Part shown: positions 52,301 to 64,000 of the stretch, in pieces
Numbering within the stretch: position 1 is the stretch's first letter
Layout of the letters: each line of letters begins with the position of its first letter
Assembly: GCA_037833965.1 (NCBI GenBank)
Contig: AP031356.1
Location: 10,934,501 to 10,998,500, forward strand
Source: Marchantia polymorpha subsp. ruderalis
Lineage: Eukaryota; Streptophyta; Marchantiopsida; Marchantiales; Marchantiaceae
Length of the DNA: 64,000 nt
Reading direction: 5' to 3'
Notes under the pieces: model-generated
What the model was told of the DNA's origin: nothing
Seen by the model: only the letters and a program-made list of their open reading frames with translations
Database searches by the model: none
Translations under genes and position numbers: made by a program

Positions 52301-53112
52301 GATTTCTTTCCTGATACTTCTCCATCTATGCTATGCTATCTTAGAAGAGTTATAAATTTTCACCCACTTGCAAACACTATTATACGTCCAGATTTAGTTT
52401 GGTAGTTGGCTTGTCTAAAAAATATGCATCTCCATTATGTGAATATTGTATAAATTTAGATGGAAATACCTTCATGATTCATTGTGTACGAAGATGTTAA
52501 ATGATAACTATACATTAGTGGTGTGATGCTAACTATGGCATTTTAATGTGAACTATTCATGTTGAATCAACTTTTGATATGACAGCCCTATATTTGTTTT
52601 ATGATTATTATGTTGATTTTCCCCGACGATATGGTCACACTTTGCAAAATGTAAAGGTTAATTTACCATTTTCATGGATGGGAGGATCAGCCACCAATGT
52701 ATAGAAGATTTCCTGACTTATTTTTCATAGCTCATATTGAGCAAATAAAGAAGACATAAACATATTCCAAACTACGAAAGAACATCCCGAATTGTAGTTC
52801 AGAGATTATTACTCTCTTCAGCATGCTTTATAGCCTATTCTAGTAAGCATGTACCATATTGTAATTAAAAAACTAGATTGGTCATTATGTATACCCTTTT
52901 TTTTATAGCTCTAAAAAATATATATCGAGCAATTAAGGGTAATTCAAACATATTTCAAACCATGGAGAAGTCTACCATGCTGTATAGTATATAATTATTT
53001 AATATAAACGATTAATTAGACGGTTGTTCTAGATCGTTGTTTTCAATTATAATCAAGATATCTTAGATATCGAAGGGACATATTGAATCCAGTGTGTCTT
53101 ATTATTTTATTT
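49394..53112. other. AT-rich intergenic DNA, no gene recognised
   Basis: Composition remains AT-rich, though less so beyond 50.3 kb. All frames are closed and no transposon or host protein motif is visible. Small ORFs such as 49952-50179 lack any family signature. Confidence 0.5.
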
Positions 53113-53226
53113 CGCTGCATGACTCGATGTGGGTAACAGTTACATTCTTGTAGATTGCGTCATATTTATTTTTTGTTTGCTGCGTGACTTGATGTGGGTT
53201 ACAGTTACATTCTTGTAGAATGCAAT
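53113..53226. repeat. Tandem duplication of a ~47-bp phrase
   Basis: Two copies (about 53113-53159 and 53178-53224) share ATGTGGGT.ACAGTTACATTCTTGTAGA with a few differences and are spaced about 65 bases start to start. Confidence 0.8.
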
Positions 53227-53871
53227 GCCACATATGCTTGTCACAGTCTCTCGGGAGCTCACGTGGCAGGATGAATCCTTGGGCATTTTGCAAATTGAAT
53301 AGTCCAGGTGGGGCAATTGGGGTCCAACGAGGTCATTTGGAGGCGCTTGACGCGGTGTTTGAACTTTCCTATTAAAAAGTACGCCTCGAACTGATATCGT
53401 CAACCCTCCCTCGGAAAACCATATTCTCCATCCTGTGCAAGGCAGTGCAAGCCAGGCATTTGCACATTCGGTAGGTCGGTTCTGGTAAGTAGGAAAATGC
53501 AAGTACAGCATTTACCTCTGAACCTCCTCCTACGAACTCACCAGGCCGCGACTTTTCTCGCGAAGAGAATATGTGAAGGGTGCTACAGATGTGTGTTGGC
53601 CTGGGTGCACGATGGACTGGCTCTCGCGTGGGGCAGGGCCTCACATGCAGGTCGTCTTCTGAGCACACTACTTGTACATATATTAATGGACGAGGAAAGG
53701 CCTGCTGTAGTGAAGCCAATAGATAATTTCTAAACAACTGGAATTTTCTCACAGTAATGTTTCTCCACCGAGCAAAAATTGACATTACTCTTTCGTTCGG
53801 TATGGATCATACAAACATGGTACTTCAAATCAGCGGTACATTCGTCCAGTGCTTATTGTCTCTCTATATCT

Positions 53872-53876
<5 letters not shown>

Positions 53877-53907
<31 letters not shown>
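53877..53907. repeat. AT dinucleotide microsatellite
   Basis: Uninterrupted AT run of about 31 bases. Confidence 0.9.
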
Positions 53908-53909
<2 letters not shown>

Positions 53910-56900
53910 AATGAGTCAAAGAGAACTCACTCACATAAACTTGAAACAGTCACTCACATAGAGGTCTGTCAATAACACGCTCGACAAATCGAATCTAGAC
54001 CTATGGATGGCTAGACTGATCATCCTAGCTTACCAGAAATCTCGTTATTAGAGTACGAGCTCTGCTAAGGACTTAAAAAATGAAATGTTTGCTTGGGTCT
54101 GAAGTTAAAGAGTAAGATTATTAAAAGGTCTAGATATTGTAAATTGCAGAGGGTACATTCTTCTATCTATGACCACCTATTTCAGTAAAGATGACGCTAA
54201 AAGGTTAACAAATAGAGCTTTATGATCAGAAAATCCAGTGGAGAAAAGTGCCGGCAGAATCAGCTTTAAGTCAGAGTAAAGAAAGCCAATCCAACTTAGA
54301 AGTGATATTGTATACTTTCATCACCAACTGTGGACCCGCTAGGTGATTCTTATGAGTGTATAATAAATTCCTCATCATTAAAGGCAGGTAAATCATTCAG
54401 ATAATTGACTTACGCCACATTCAAGTGTTTTAAACTTCTTGCTCATGATGTGGATCAAGCGCAAGTTTCTTATCTTTCCATGTGGGACTCTGATTTACAT
54501 GCATAATCGTTGGGGTATTCTTAAAAGTATGAAAGGTCTCATGCGTCATCTCGTTGGGGGTTAGAAACTGAGTGGATGAAAACTGGGTCCTCGGTGATTC
54601 TGGACTCTTTCGCAAACGATCAATGATTTTCTTAAAAGTGGCATGTATATTTGTGACCGCCTGATAACTTGCTAGAAGTCGATAGATACATTGTACCTTT
54701 AGTCTTCTTGCACGCAAGTCAATCAAATCTTCAATTTATTTATTGTATTGCATTGTTTTGAAAATAAATAAAAATATTGGGCTGCTACGTGCTGTAAATT
54801 TGACGTCTTTTAGTCACAAACACTACTGCAGAAGCAGGTCAAATATATCATGGAAACAGATATATTTCCCCTTGTGATAAGTTAAAGAAAAACATACCCA
54901 GTTGTTATTTTTCTCTTAGCCTAAGGTTTCTTGATGAACATCCGTTGGCTTGCCGCATGTTTGCTATTTTAATATGGAAGTTAGGTTTCCCAAATAACTT
55001 CAAATTGTGTTATATTGCCAAAAGTACTTATTTTTTTCAATTCAAAAAATTAAACCTATCTGTACCACATGGTTGTTTCAAAAAAAGATGTAAAGACAAC
55101 ATCAAACCAAACAACTAACAAAGGGCTAGGATCTTAAAGTGTCTTGATATGAAGTCTTACATGAGATATATGTACTAAATACAATGAAATAAGCATATAT
55201 TTTGTAGACCTCGCTAGAAAAAAGCACGGATACGCTTGGGACGAACTATACTTGCGAACTCATGTCATTTTGATGAAAATATATTCTGTTGAATTTGCGA
55301 AGCGAGATCCCATCATATCTTTATGGGAACACCACGAAAGGGATCCCTGAAGCAAGAGGGCAGGAAAATATTGATGCAATGAGCGAAATATCATGAAAAA
55401 AATACGTTCAAGAGAGGGGTGAGGCCAGGCGATGACATGGATATAATGACTGGAGCCAACATATGCATTTGATGGATTGAAACCGAAGGAGAAGATATAA
55501 AATATTATCGCAAATTCTTTTCCAGCTTTATAAAGAGGATGTTTGACTTTAGATGAAACGGTCATGATGATTTCTTCCAAAATAACGTATCAAACAGTCT
55601 GTAGTTCTCTTTATAGCTCTGTTTCAACTCTTGGAGCATTTGTCTTGAGATTGATCATACAATCATGATGCATCATGCTCCGAGTTTCCTCGGAGCGGCC
55701 GAAGCCCTAAACGTCGGTCGCATCATAGAATAATCCAGTTTATCTGCAGATTCTTTCGAGGATTATAATGCGTCTTGTAAACATTTAAAAAAGAGGAAGT
55801 AGACCAGCATTACATTCACTCGCTGTTTTTTTTTTGCAGATTACAAATTTTTCATCTCATTTTTGTGCTCTACGTACGGAAGCAGAAAATAGGACAATGC
55901 AAACTAGACCTTCCTTATTCGAAATTGGATTAATACATTCAGTTAACAAAATTCGACATTGTTTTCACATCGGTGATAATAAGGTGTACGGCATGTGACG
56001 GATTTCGAGCTCTAGTTTTTTGAAAAAAGCCTAAAAAGTTCGTGCCATTGGCTTGACATAGACACCGGCCGGTTCTGGTTCTCGGATCCGGAGAGAAGTT
56101 TGTTTCGGCCTCACGACAAGACAATGGTTCAGTTCTTTCGGTAGCTGGTGAGATAGATCTCCTTTAGCGTCGAGATTGACACCCGACTTGTCGGGCCTGG
56201 CTTATATCGTCGACAGGTGTTCATGGCTTGACCTTCGAGTCTTCGATCTCGCCGTTCGCAATTTCGGGACACAACTTTCGCTGCAGATGCGCAACTGCGC
56301 CTCCCATGATTAACATCAAGGCTGCGGTAGGCAAGCGGGCGGGCAGGCGGGCAACCTCGCTCCACTGTCGGGGGTTACGGACGCCTTCTTCTGGGGGCGA
56401 CTCCTTCGGAGACTGGATGTGGGGCCCACGGTCAGCGAGCCAATGGCAACGTGGCCCCGGAAGGCGAATGTCAAACTCGGTCTCTATTATATCTCTCCGT
56501 CCTTGCGAATTCGCAGACAGACGCCGAACGTCGGGATTTTGCTGCCCGCGAGGCCGTCCAGTGCCGCTTTTCTCCGACTGTCCTTCTTCGATTTCTGTCA
56601 GGAATGATCTCGTCCCGCGGTTGACTCTTATCAACTGCCTAGAGACAGTAATCTCGCGCAAGTCTCATCACGATGATCTGCGGACCTTCGTGGGCCCCCC
56701 ATCCTCTACGCAGTTCCGTGAAACACCTCACATTGGAGTGGATCGAGCATGCCGAGGTGACCTCGCCGGGGATGTCCCCACTGTCCAGCCAAGAATGCTT
56801 GCAGCTCGTGCCCCACGTCACGCAGTAACAAATTTAGATCCACCGCATTCTCCACATCTATTCTCTTCTCGTCTGATTATCTGCGCGATGAGTTCTTTTT

Positions 56901-57011
56901 CTTGACAGTTTTGGAGTCTGTTGCATGCTTTCATTACTGCTGAGGGCTTTATTCATCACCGACTCGCGGAGTGGTTGTGTGTTAACTGGAAAAATCATTT
57001 CATTTGGGTTT

Positions 57012-57029
57012 GGGGGGGGGGGGGGGGGG
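57012..57029 (+). repeat. Run of 18 G residues
   Basis: A pure G homopolymer of 18 bases preceded by GGGTTT. Length may be variable or affected by sequencing. Confidence 0.9.
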
Positions 57030-58559
57030 CGGTTTGAATCGTATGCATTTACATCTTTTTCTGCTCTTCAAGAGAAGCCCCCTTTACGCGTGGCACTATT
57101 GTAATTTTTGGGACGTTTTTATTACCGTGGATCGCTGGTTGTTGATACGAGGCTGAGATAAAGGGTCCCCGTAATATTGAACAGGTACAGAGGAACAGAG
57201 GCCTTGTTGTCAAACATTTGTCCTTCCTCCGCGTTGGTCTTGAATCACCCTTTGAGACCTGTATCTTCGTGATATGAGTGCTGTCTTTTAGAGACCAGTC
57301 TTATTATATATTTACTTTACTTAATGCTTGAGGTCCTTGCAAGGACATTGCTGGAAGGTATAAAATCCTGACCCTTTTGGATACCATAAATATCAACTTT
57401 CGGATTCAATGGCACGCAGGAAAAAATCGTTATTTGATATTTTGAGCCCAACTTTGAAGATGGATGCGAGAGATACATCCTGTTAATACTTTGAAGCCTT
57501 TTGCAAAAACTTGCTGCATTCGAATTCTGACTTGAAATCTCGACATCAGTGATTTTGCATAATTTCAAACGCGGCACAGATGAACTCGGAAGGTCAGAAT
57601 CGAATCCCCTAATTGATGGGAATCTTGGAAGATTTGACCTTTTCAAACAAGGTCTACGTCGCTCAACTGGGTTGGGCATTCTCTACAAGATTTACCCTCG
57701 AGGTCAACTACGTCCCGGACTGTTTAATAATTCTCTCGACGCATAGACTTCAACCGCTAACCCGCAGAAATGCACATCTAGTCTCCATACACCACCTGAA
57801 ACGTACGCTCGAAGGTTAGAGCCAGAAAAAAGACGAGGTCCTCCGGCGAGGCGTGCCGTGATGTTTGAACGAGTCGCAGGAGCGACCGAGCTCGTCAGTC
57901 ATGTCGCAGAGTCCAGCGCGCGAAGCCCGATGAGAGCCCGTCAATGGGCATTCGGCTTCGTGTAACACGAACATTTGAATGCTGGGGCGGATCGAAATAT
58001 TATACCCTCGGGTCATGAAAGTTCATGGAAGCACGTATTGCTCTAACGACTTGGCGGGTCGGCCCAACCGCAGGCCCCTCGAGGTTACCACGGACGAGGG
58101 AGGAGGACACGACGCAGGGCACCGCGGCGAGAGAATGTCGTACCGGTCCTGGCCTGCAGATGCCGGGCGCCTGGGACGGTCGGGGGCAGGTGACCCTGCC
58201 AGGGAGCGCGAATACATACGGCGACGAACCGGATCGCGACTGCGAGCCGGTCCTCGCGCATGACTCGGGCGAGGAAGGAGGAAGATAAGGCAAAGTACGG
58301 GGCGAGGGAATGGCTTGGCCGTAAGTTCCGGAGTCGGGGAAGCCAGCAGGGATTGCGGGTCGATTCAGGATCGGGAGCGGACAAAATCGGACTGTAGAAT
58401 GCGTTCTGTTCGTGGTGCGATCATGAGTCCTGTGGCGCAGAATTGGCGGAGGGCCGCTTACTTTAGCCGGAGGCCCGATGGGGAATTGACTAATTTACTG
58501 CGGTCGGCCCGAGTGTGAGGAGCGGACGGAGTTGGCCGCGGGCGCGGACGGAGGCCGGG

Positions 58560-59140
58560 AGTTGCCGGCGCGCGGAGCGGGAGCGGGGGCGGGAGGGGAG
58601 GGAGGGGAGGGGAGAGGAGAGTAAAGGCGAGAGAGGGCGAGGAGAGCAGAGGAGAGGAGCAGCAGAGGAGGAGGAGGAGAGGAGGAGGCGCGCCAGATCC
58701 ATCCGATCTTCTTCTGAAGCTCGTCGGCCCAGGCAGAGGGCTCGAGGGCAGGAGGAGACGACGACGACGACAGGGTTGATTCCCGAGGGGAAGTCCCAGC
58801 GAGAGAGAGACTGCGAGAGCTTCGGTCAGAGTCGAGGAGGGAGGAGGAGGAAAAGGGGACGGGAGGGCGGCCCAAGGTTCGTGCGTGCAGTGAAGGCGCG
58901 TGGTGGAATAGCGGGAGGAGGATGAGGGAGGCCCGATTGGTGAGAGCGACTGCTAGTGGGAGCTTTCTATTTTATTCCCACGTTTGAGGGGATTTGTTTG
59001 GCGACGTGTAGAGGCGACGATGGCGAGCAGGCGAGGAGATTGGCGAGGTGTGGGTTGGAGTGGCGAGGCGAGGTGAGGTGAGGTGAGGTGAAAGCGAGAT
59101 GGAGTGCTGAGAGGCGAGAGAGAGAGAGAGAGAGAGAGTG
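58560..59140 (+). repeat. Purine-rich (GA/GGA/GAG) low-complexity leader region
   Basis: Dense GGGAG, GAGGAG and GACGAC units (58580-58760), GAGGT units (59066-59090) and a GA run (59110-59140) lie 750-1330 bases before the start codon of the RME-8-like gene. They produce long but meaningless Arg/Glu/Ser/Pro ORFs on both strands. They may be part of a leader or promoter. Confidence 0.7.
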
Positions 59141-59893
59141 ACATAAGTGGGATCCGAATTATATGTCCCTTTGCGAAAGCAGTGATGAGCTGCCGCAGTT
59201 GCGCGTCCTCTGTGCAGTTTGATCGACGCCGCTCGTGTCACAGGCGGTCGTCGCAGCAGTCGGGGTTCTCACCAGGAATGACTGCTGCCGCTCGTTGGAC
59301 TCGGGACGCCCTGCCGCAGCGACGGAGCGCGGGTTGCATTGGGCATTTGACAGCTCGCTGTTAGTCGTAGAAGGCTGGATCTCGGGCCCTGGCGGCCGCA
59401 GGACGCAGACGCTAGTAGACGACGAGGATCTCCCAGGTCTTGCAAAATTTTGTCGGCTAGAGTGTAAAAAGCTGAGGATTAGATTAGTTTTGGTACTTGC
59501 TAGGTGTTGGCGTTGGATCATCGGCCGCGAGGCGCTCGGAGAAAGCTAGCTTGAGATCGTCAGCATCAACCTCACTCGAGGGCAAGAGTCCTCCAATTCA
59601 TGAGATGAATTGTGGTCGGTGAGCTCCCAGGGCATTGTTATCAGTTCAATGAGAGGTCCTCTGGTGTTTTATACGAGGAGACCCAGTACGCTTGCTGTAG
59701 TTTTCATAGATCAATTTTCGAGCCTGTCATCCTTTCCGAGCTGCGAGACAATTACTGATCTGCACGGTTGTGGCAATTTCAGGGAGAGGATCTGTAATTT
59801 TAGTTTTGCATTCGATGAGCCTTTTAATTCGAACCTTTTCTTCCGGAGGTGTTGACAGTCGGGGATTGTAGTTTCTAGAAAGGATTAGTAGCT

Positions 59894-62800
59894 ATGGACC
59901 ACCAGGTGTTCCTGGTAAGGCCCGTGGGTCTCACATCTGTGAGAGGGGGCCCTGCCAGAGGAGTTACGCGACTGGTAAGGATAGAGGAGAACGCGATCAC
60001 CTTGACCAACTTGACTCCGCATCCAGGGCAGCCGCTTGAGTACCACTTTGAGAATTTGTCCAATGTATGTCCTTCGAGTGAGGACAATTATGAGGTTTCC
60101 ATGGATGTGATCGACAGCGGGCTCACTTTGCGATTTTCGTGCGAAGCGAGGTCTGCTCTTCTTACTGCTCTACTCAATCGCTTGGACGAAGTCAATGGCA
60201 TTGGTAAGTATCGCGTCCGCATCTGTCATTTCATTTCTGTCCATGGGCAATGGGTGAACAGTGTAGATTTTATCTGTGTTGATCGACTTTAGCCGGTCTA
60301 TTGGCTTCGTACCTCATCGCAAGAACCTTGTTGAGGATTGAGCCCAGATCTCCATTGACTTTTTTTAATCTTCCTGAAGCAATGGATTGCAAACATAACT
60401 GATTACGTAGATCAAATTGACACAAAAATAGTTTTTAATCATTAATGGTCAAGACGAACCATCAATAGCTGGCTCAGCTTTATAAATGATTCTCGGTGGC
60501 TTGTGGCGCTCGCCTTCTAGTTTCCATAAGCTCAAAACCTCTTTCTTGCATCCATATCGAGGAACAGAGATCCGAATCGCGCTGCTGCACAGCTAGCCAT
60601 AGTCACCATCGATATCCAAACGAACGATTTTCACATTTAGCAATCTCTTGCTGTGCAAGCGGTGAGCGATTTGATGTTGCCATGAGTGTCAGTGACGATA
60701 GTCGTGGAGGTCGGCTTACTTGCACTGCAGTAGTACCTGCACTTGCAGAGGGCAAATCCGATCCTTTTTGAGCTCCACAAGCGGTTCCTTAGAAGCAGGA
60801 GCCTCTAGATTTCTTCTATGAAAATTAATTTGTGTGAACTGTTTAGGAGACGAACCTTTACATAGCGAAATTTGATGAAAAGATCGACCTCATTGACCTC
60901 GTTTTCCCTAGTAGAGGTACTGGTGTCTGTGCCGCTGCGGGCTTGCAAAGTGAAGTCAGTGACGAACATGATACTACTCCACCCAGTATTTCTCGCCTAG
61001 GCCACTTACTTTCAGTGTTTGGTCGAGAGTCCGATTGACTATAAACTGCAATCTGGGATCTTTCACATCCTACGCCCATATCTTTTGTTGTGTAGAGTGG
61101 CCAGCAACTTGCCACTAGCTACATTTCTATCTGTCTAGTGTATTTATACAGCGGAAATCGAAGTCGAAGAAATTAAAGGGGCGTGATTGTTGTGAAGGAA
61201 TCTTCACTTTAAAAAGAATAACCAGAAAAAGTATGGTCGTGAGATGTTAAAACTCGGCCCTGGAGAACTCAAGTTGAGGGTAGTCTCTACGAGACTTATC
61301 CAGCACGTAATAGATGCGTTGGTCCTTGAGTTTTTTCTCTGACAGTGGGTACTGGAATGATTTGTCATTTGACGTTAAGGTATCTTGCCTCTCATTGGGA
61401 AAAAATATCTTCATGTTAGATCTCCAATAATGAGACTGCTAGAGATGAAAATAATCTTACTTCGTATGGTACCACTAAATTGAATCTTGTATTCTACGCA
61501 GGTACGGACTTCTTCCTCCAAAAGCACAGTAACCAACGCGGTGGACTCGCCGACACCGTGTTACGTGTTAGAAGTGCATCGCTCGTCAAAATGGTCAGCA
61601 CAGGAGTTCGACAAGAACGACGCAGAGTGAGCATTCTGTCTAAGACGGTTTTAAGCTTTAATGCGGAACTTGGGTATCTGTTGAGGTTTAAGTCTTACAC
61701 AAGTCAATCAGGAAAAGTCCGACAGTTTTGATGCTGTGACCATGTGTTCAATTCATCATTAAGACGAGCATTTTCCGTGATGCATGTGTTAAGAAGCTTG
61801 AACATGGCGACTATGTCGGTACAGCACCTACTATCCTTTATCCATATCAATAGTTGCTAAGCTAAAGCACATACCTGCAGGTCAACCCAGCAAAGAAGGT
61901 GAACTTCCAGGACATCATTAAAATGGAAACTCTTATCGATGACGAGCACGTTGTGCTCCTGTATCTCAAGTCCAGAGTAATGAGACTTTCCCTGAAGGAC
62001 TCCCTTCCATTTCTACAAGCGGTACAACGAAACATGAAGGTTTGATGCAGTTCTCGCTTTGCTTTTCAATTCCTTTGAAGTTGAATTGAATGAGCCAGTG
62101 ATTATATCCAAGTGTTCACGGTGAAATACAGAAGACCCGTCATGGATAGATGTCGCGGTTTCTCTTTCGGCGAGGTCACATGGGATTAATCTATTGTCTT
62201 TACAGAACTTGCACGCACCAAGTTTGGTTTCACTTATCTGCTTGCAATTTTACATTGGAGAGGAAAATAACGAAAGTAGGTCGGCTTGACTTTATCTGAC
62301 AGCTTGTGAAACAATCAACTCTATTGTATAATAGAGTCTAGTAACTAGGTCTAATAGTCACGCGCCGATTTTCTATTGCAGCAACCCGAGCTATTATTCA
62401 CCCTTGCCTTGTTTTTTTCTCCGTTAATGTGTCTTTCCACGTAACAGACCTATTTGAACAAGGAGATGGAGATTGAGAAGATCACGACGCCCGTCATGGT
62501 TGAGAATGTTGCTGCCTACTTGCGGAAAGTTGTAAGTTTCCGCTGTTCGAAATGTCGCGTTTCCTACTTGTTCCCACAGATCGGCATATCCACAATGTAC
62601 CCACTTGCCCATTACCTGAACCTTCGCTTACGAAGAACGAAATGCTTGCCTGTTGGCTGCAGAGGGAGTCTCCTGTCTTATACGAGTTTCAAGTCATCAA
62701 ACGACTTGATGTTCAAAGACAAGAGCGGGAGCGCACTTTGTGCCTGACGAAGGACTACTGCATTGAGAAATCTGGAGACGAAGTCATAGGTGTGCACAGG

Positions 62801-64000
62801 TACGAAGTAAAGTCCAATGTCATCTTAAGTTAAAGTTATTTTTTCCTTTTATTTTTCACCTCGTAGGATAAATGTATGATGAGGCGATTTTGTTGTCTTT
62901 GGAGGCATTGAACTGATTATTTATTAACGCAGTAACTAAAGCTTAGAGGGGTAGAAACTTGCAAAAACCATGTGCCAGTAAGAGTAAGAGGTAAAAGAAC
63001 TTAAGTCTTCTTCTGTGTTGTTCTGGGTGCTAAGATCTGACGTGTGAGTGCTAATATCTGACGTGCGACAGTTTGTGTCTTCATTTGTGGACTTGATCTT
63101 CAAATCTGCTTTGATCATATTAAGAGAACCCAAGAAAATGTCAGATTGCTAGCCTTCTAACGATACGTGCACTCTTTCCACGCGCCGAGATTCGGTTTTT
63201 TGCTTATTCCAGTTGACATATGCCTGTCAAGCAATCACTAACTTACAGCTGGTCCACTTTTTGTAGTTTGAATGATGTGGTAGGTGTGGTTGCAAATGAC
63301 AAAAATCCTAAAGAGGTGATTCTTGAGCTGAAATCATGGAGAGCAACACAATACCACATCGAGGAAAAGGACGACTTTATCGCCTGTTTGGCATCAATCA
63401 TGGATGTGAATAGAGGTTCTGAGTTCAGCGTTCGTTCAGAACCTTTCTTCCCCTTCACGCTTCCAGACAAATCACATCCGGTCTACCAGGTAAGCAATTA
63501 GAGTTTTTTTCATTAATGTATACAGCGAGTTTAAAAGGCTCGGTACATATACATCAACACATCTTAAGGATATGAAATGTATATGTTATGGTCAGTTTTT
63601 TTGACGGAATTGAGCTGCTATGTGTCTTTGAAATGCCTTGACCCCGTTTCCCCTGACGCGTTTTCTGTCTTTCTGGATATGCACAGAATGAACTAGAGGT
63701 ATACTTCATTGGTCGTCTTATGGCTGTTTACAATAACAGCCGTGACCCATCTCTCCTGAACCACCTGTTGAAGGAGTATGCCTGCAATATACACGTAAGG
63801 GGATCCTACTGTATATTATCACAAAAAACTGCATAGTTCGAAGAATAAGTTTTTTGAGATGTGCGTTATTGATATCGATCAAGGCTTAGCTACTGTCAAA
63901 AAGTCTGGAAGATGTCTGAGAGACCACACGGTCTGGCAAAGGAGCGCTGCTATCGAAGAGAAACTCAGACAGGTGCTGCTGCGTAGTCGTAGTCGTTACT
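59894..64000 (+). CDS. RME-8/DNAJC13/GRV2-like N-terminal region, partial
   Basis: Exons: 59894-60203, 61502-61626, 61881-62039, 62206-62275, 62448-62531, 62663-62799, 63267-63489, 63687-63794 and a tentative last one from 63904. All use GT-AG sites and phases agree except between the fourth and fifth. The gene continues past the window. RME-8 proteins begin with PH-like repeats. Here a first unit ends RFSCEARSALLTALLNRLDE, a second has VVLLYLKSRVMRL followed by FLQAVQRNMK, and a third reads RERTLCLTKDYCIEKSGDEV, then VHSLNDVVGVVANDKNPKEV and DDFIACLASIMDV. The third matches the LVER...LSSVSSLV...LLAAVLD layout of plant GRV2. RME-8 recruits Hsc70 on endosomes and acts in vacuolar/endosomal sorting. 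The usual KHSWRGRYKR start is absent, so this may be a diverged paralog. The J domain would lie outside the window. Confidence 0.62.

Larger units (their letters stand above)
53227..59893. other. Intergenic, GC-mixed, no gene recognised
   Basis: Includes short unrecognised ORFs at 54430-54726 and 55260-55580 (minus) and 56228-56905 (plus, overlapping an equal-sized minus ORF). None shows a protein family motif. Bases 56200-56900 form a GC-richer patch with promoter-like CCAAT and GGGCCCAC phrases. The last 1.4 kb is purine-rich and is the likely promoter/leader of the gene that starts at 59894. Confidence 0.45.

Noticed and set aside
55260-55580. 106-codon minus-strand ORF with hydrophobic stretches
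   Set aside because: No homology recognised and no splice context; it could be real but cannot be supported from sequence alone.
56228-56905. 225-codon plus-strand ORF with an overlapping 146-codon minus-strand ORF
   Set aside because: Neither shows a family motif or plausible splice structure; overlap of equal-sized frames in a GC patch suggests chance.
58495-58925. Overlapping Ser/Pro-rich and Arg/Glu-rich ORFs on opposite strands
   Set aside because: These are translations of a purine-rich tract, not genes.

Overview
The window looks like nuclear DNA of a land plant, most likely a bryophyte (a liverwort-like genome fits best). Evidence: genes split by short GT-AG introns, a plant-type PRAT (Tim17/22/23-family) translocase relative, degraded LINE, copia and gypsy retroelements, and strong alternation between GC-rich gene islands and very AT-rich deserts. 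The species call is inference. Only three protein genes can be supported in 64 kb, so gene density is low.

Layout. 1-9.6 kb: no live gene; a decayed LINE reverse transcriptase lies on the minus strand near 4.25-5.56 kb, and several very tight inverted repeats are present. 9.6-17.5 kb: a GC-richer, ORF-poor stretch full of microsatellites and G-runs. 17570-22949 (+): a seven-exon gene, reconstructed here with consistent intron phases, encoding about 1143 residues: an N-terminal module with hydrophobic segments joined to a fungal-type AAA+ ATPase (DUF7025-like region plus AAA core). The last exon is extremely GC-rich at third codon positions. 23-34 kb: a 147-nt near-perfect hairpin (candidate miRNA precursor or MITE), then an AT-rich desert with a foldback element near 31.5-32.3 kb. 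34.1 kb: a broken dirigent-like fragment. 36.3-39.2 kb: a decayed copia element (minus) next to a gypsy integrase remnant (plus). 40849-44239 (-): a five-exon, 200-residue PRAT-family gene related to the plant HP22/PRAT3-type proteins. 44.8-53 kb: AT-rich desert with a 1.1-kb foldback element (48260-49393) whose left arm has been expanded by tandem repeats. 53-59.9 kb: no recognised gene; purine-rich and G-run low-complexity DNA. 59894-64000 (+): the 5' part of a multi-exon gene resembling the N-terminal PH-like repeats of the endosomal co-chaperone RME-8/DNAJC13/GRV2; it runs off the window.

The three genes do not form an obvious pathway; this is eukaryotic DNA and no operon logic applies. 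The most notable item is the membrane-module/AAA+ ATPase fusion, whose last exon differs in composition from the rest of the gene and may be a captured or horizontally acquired domain.
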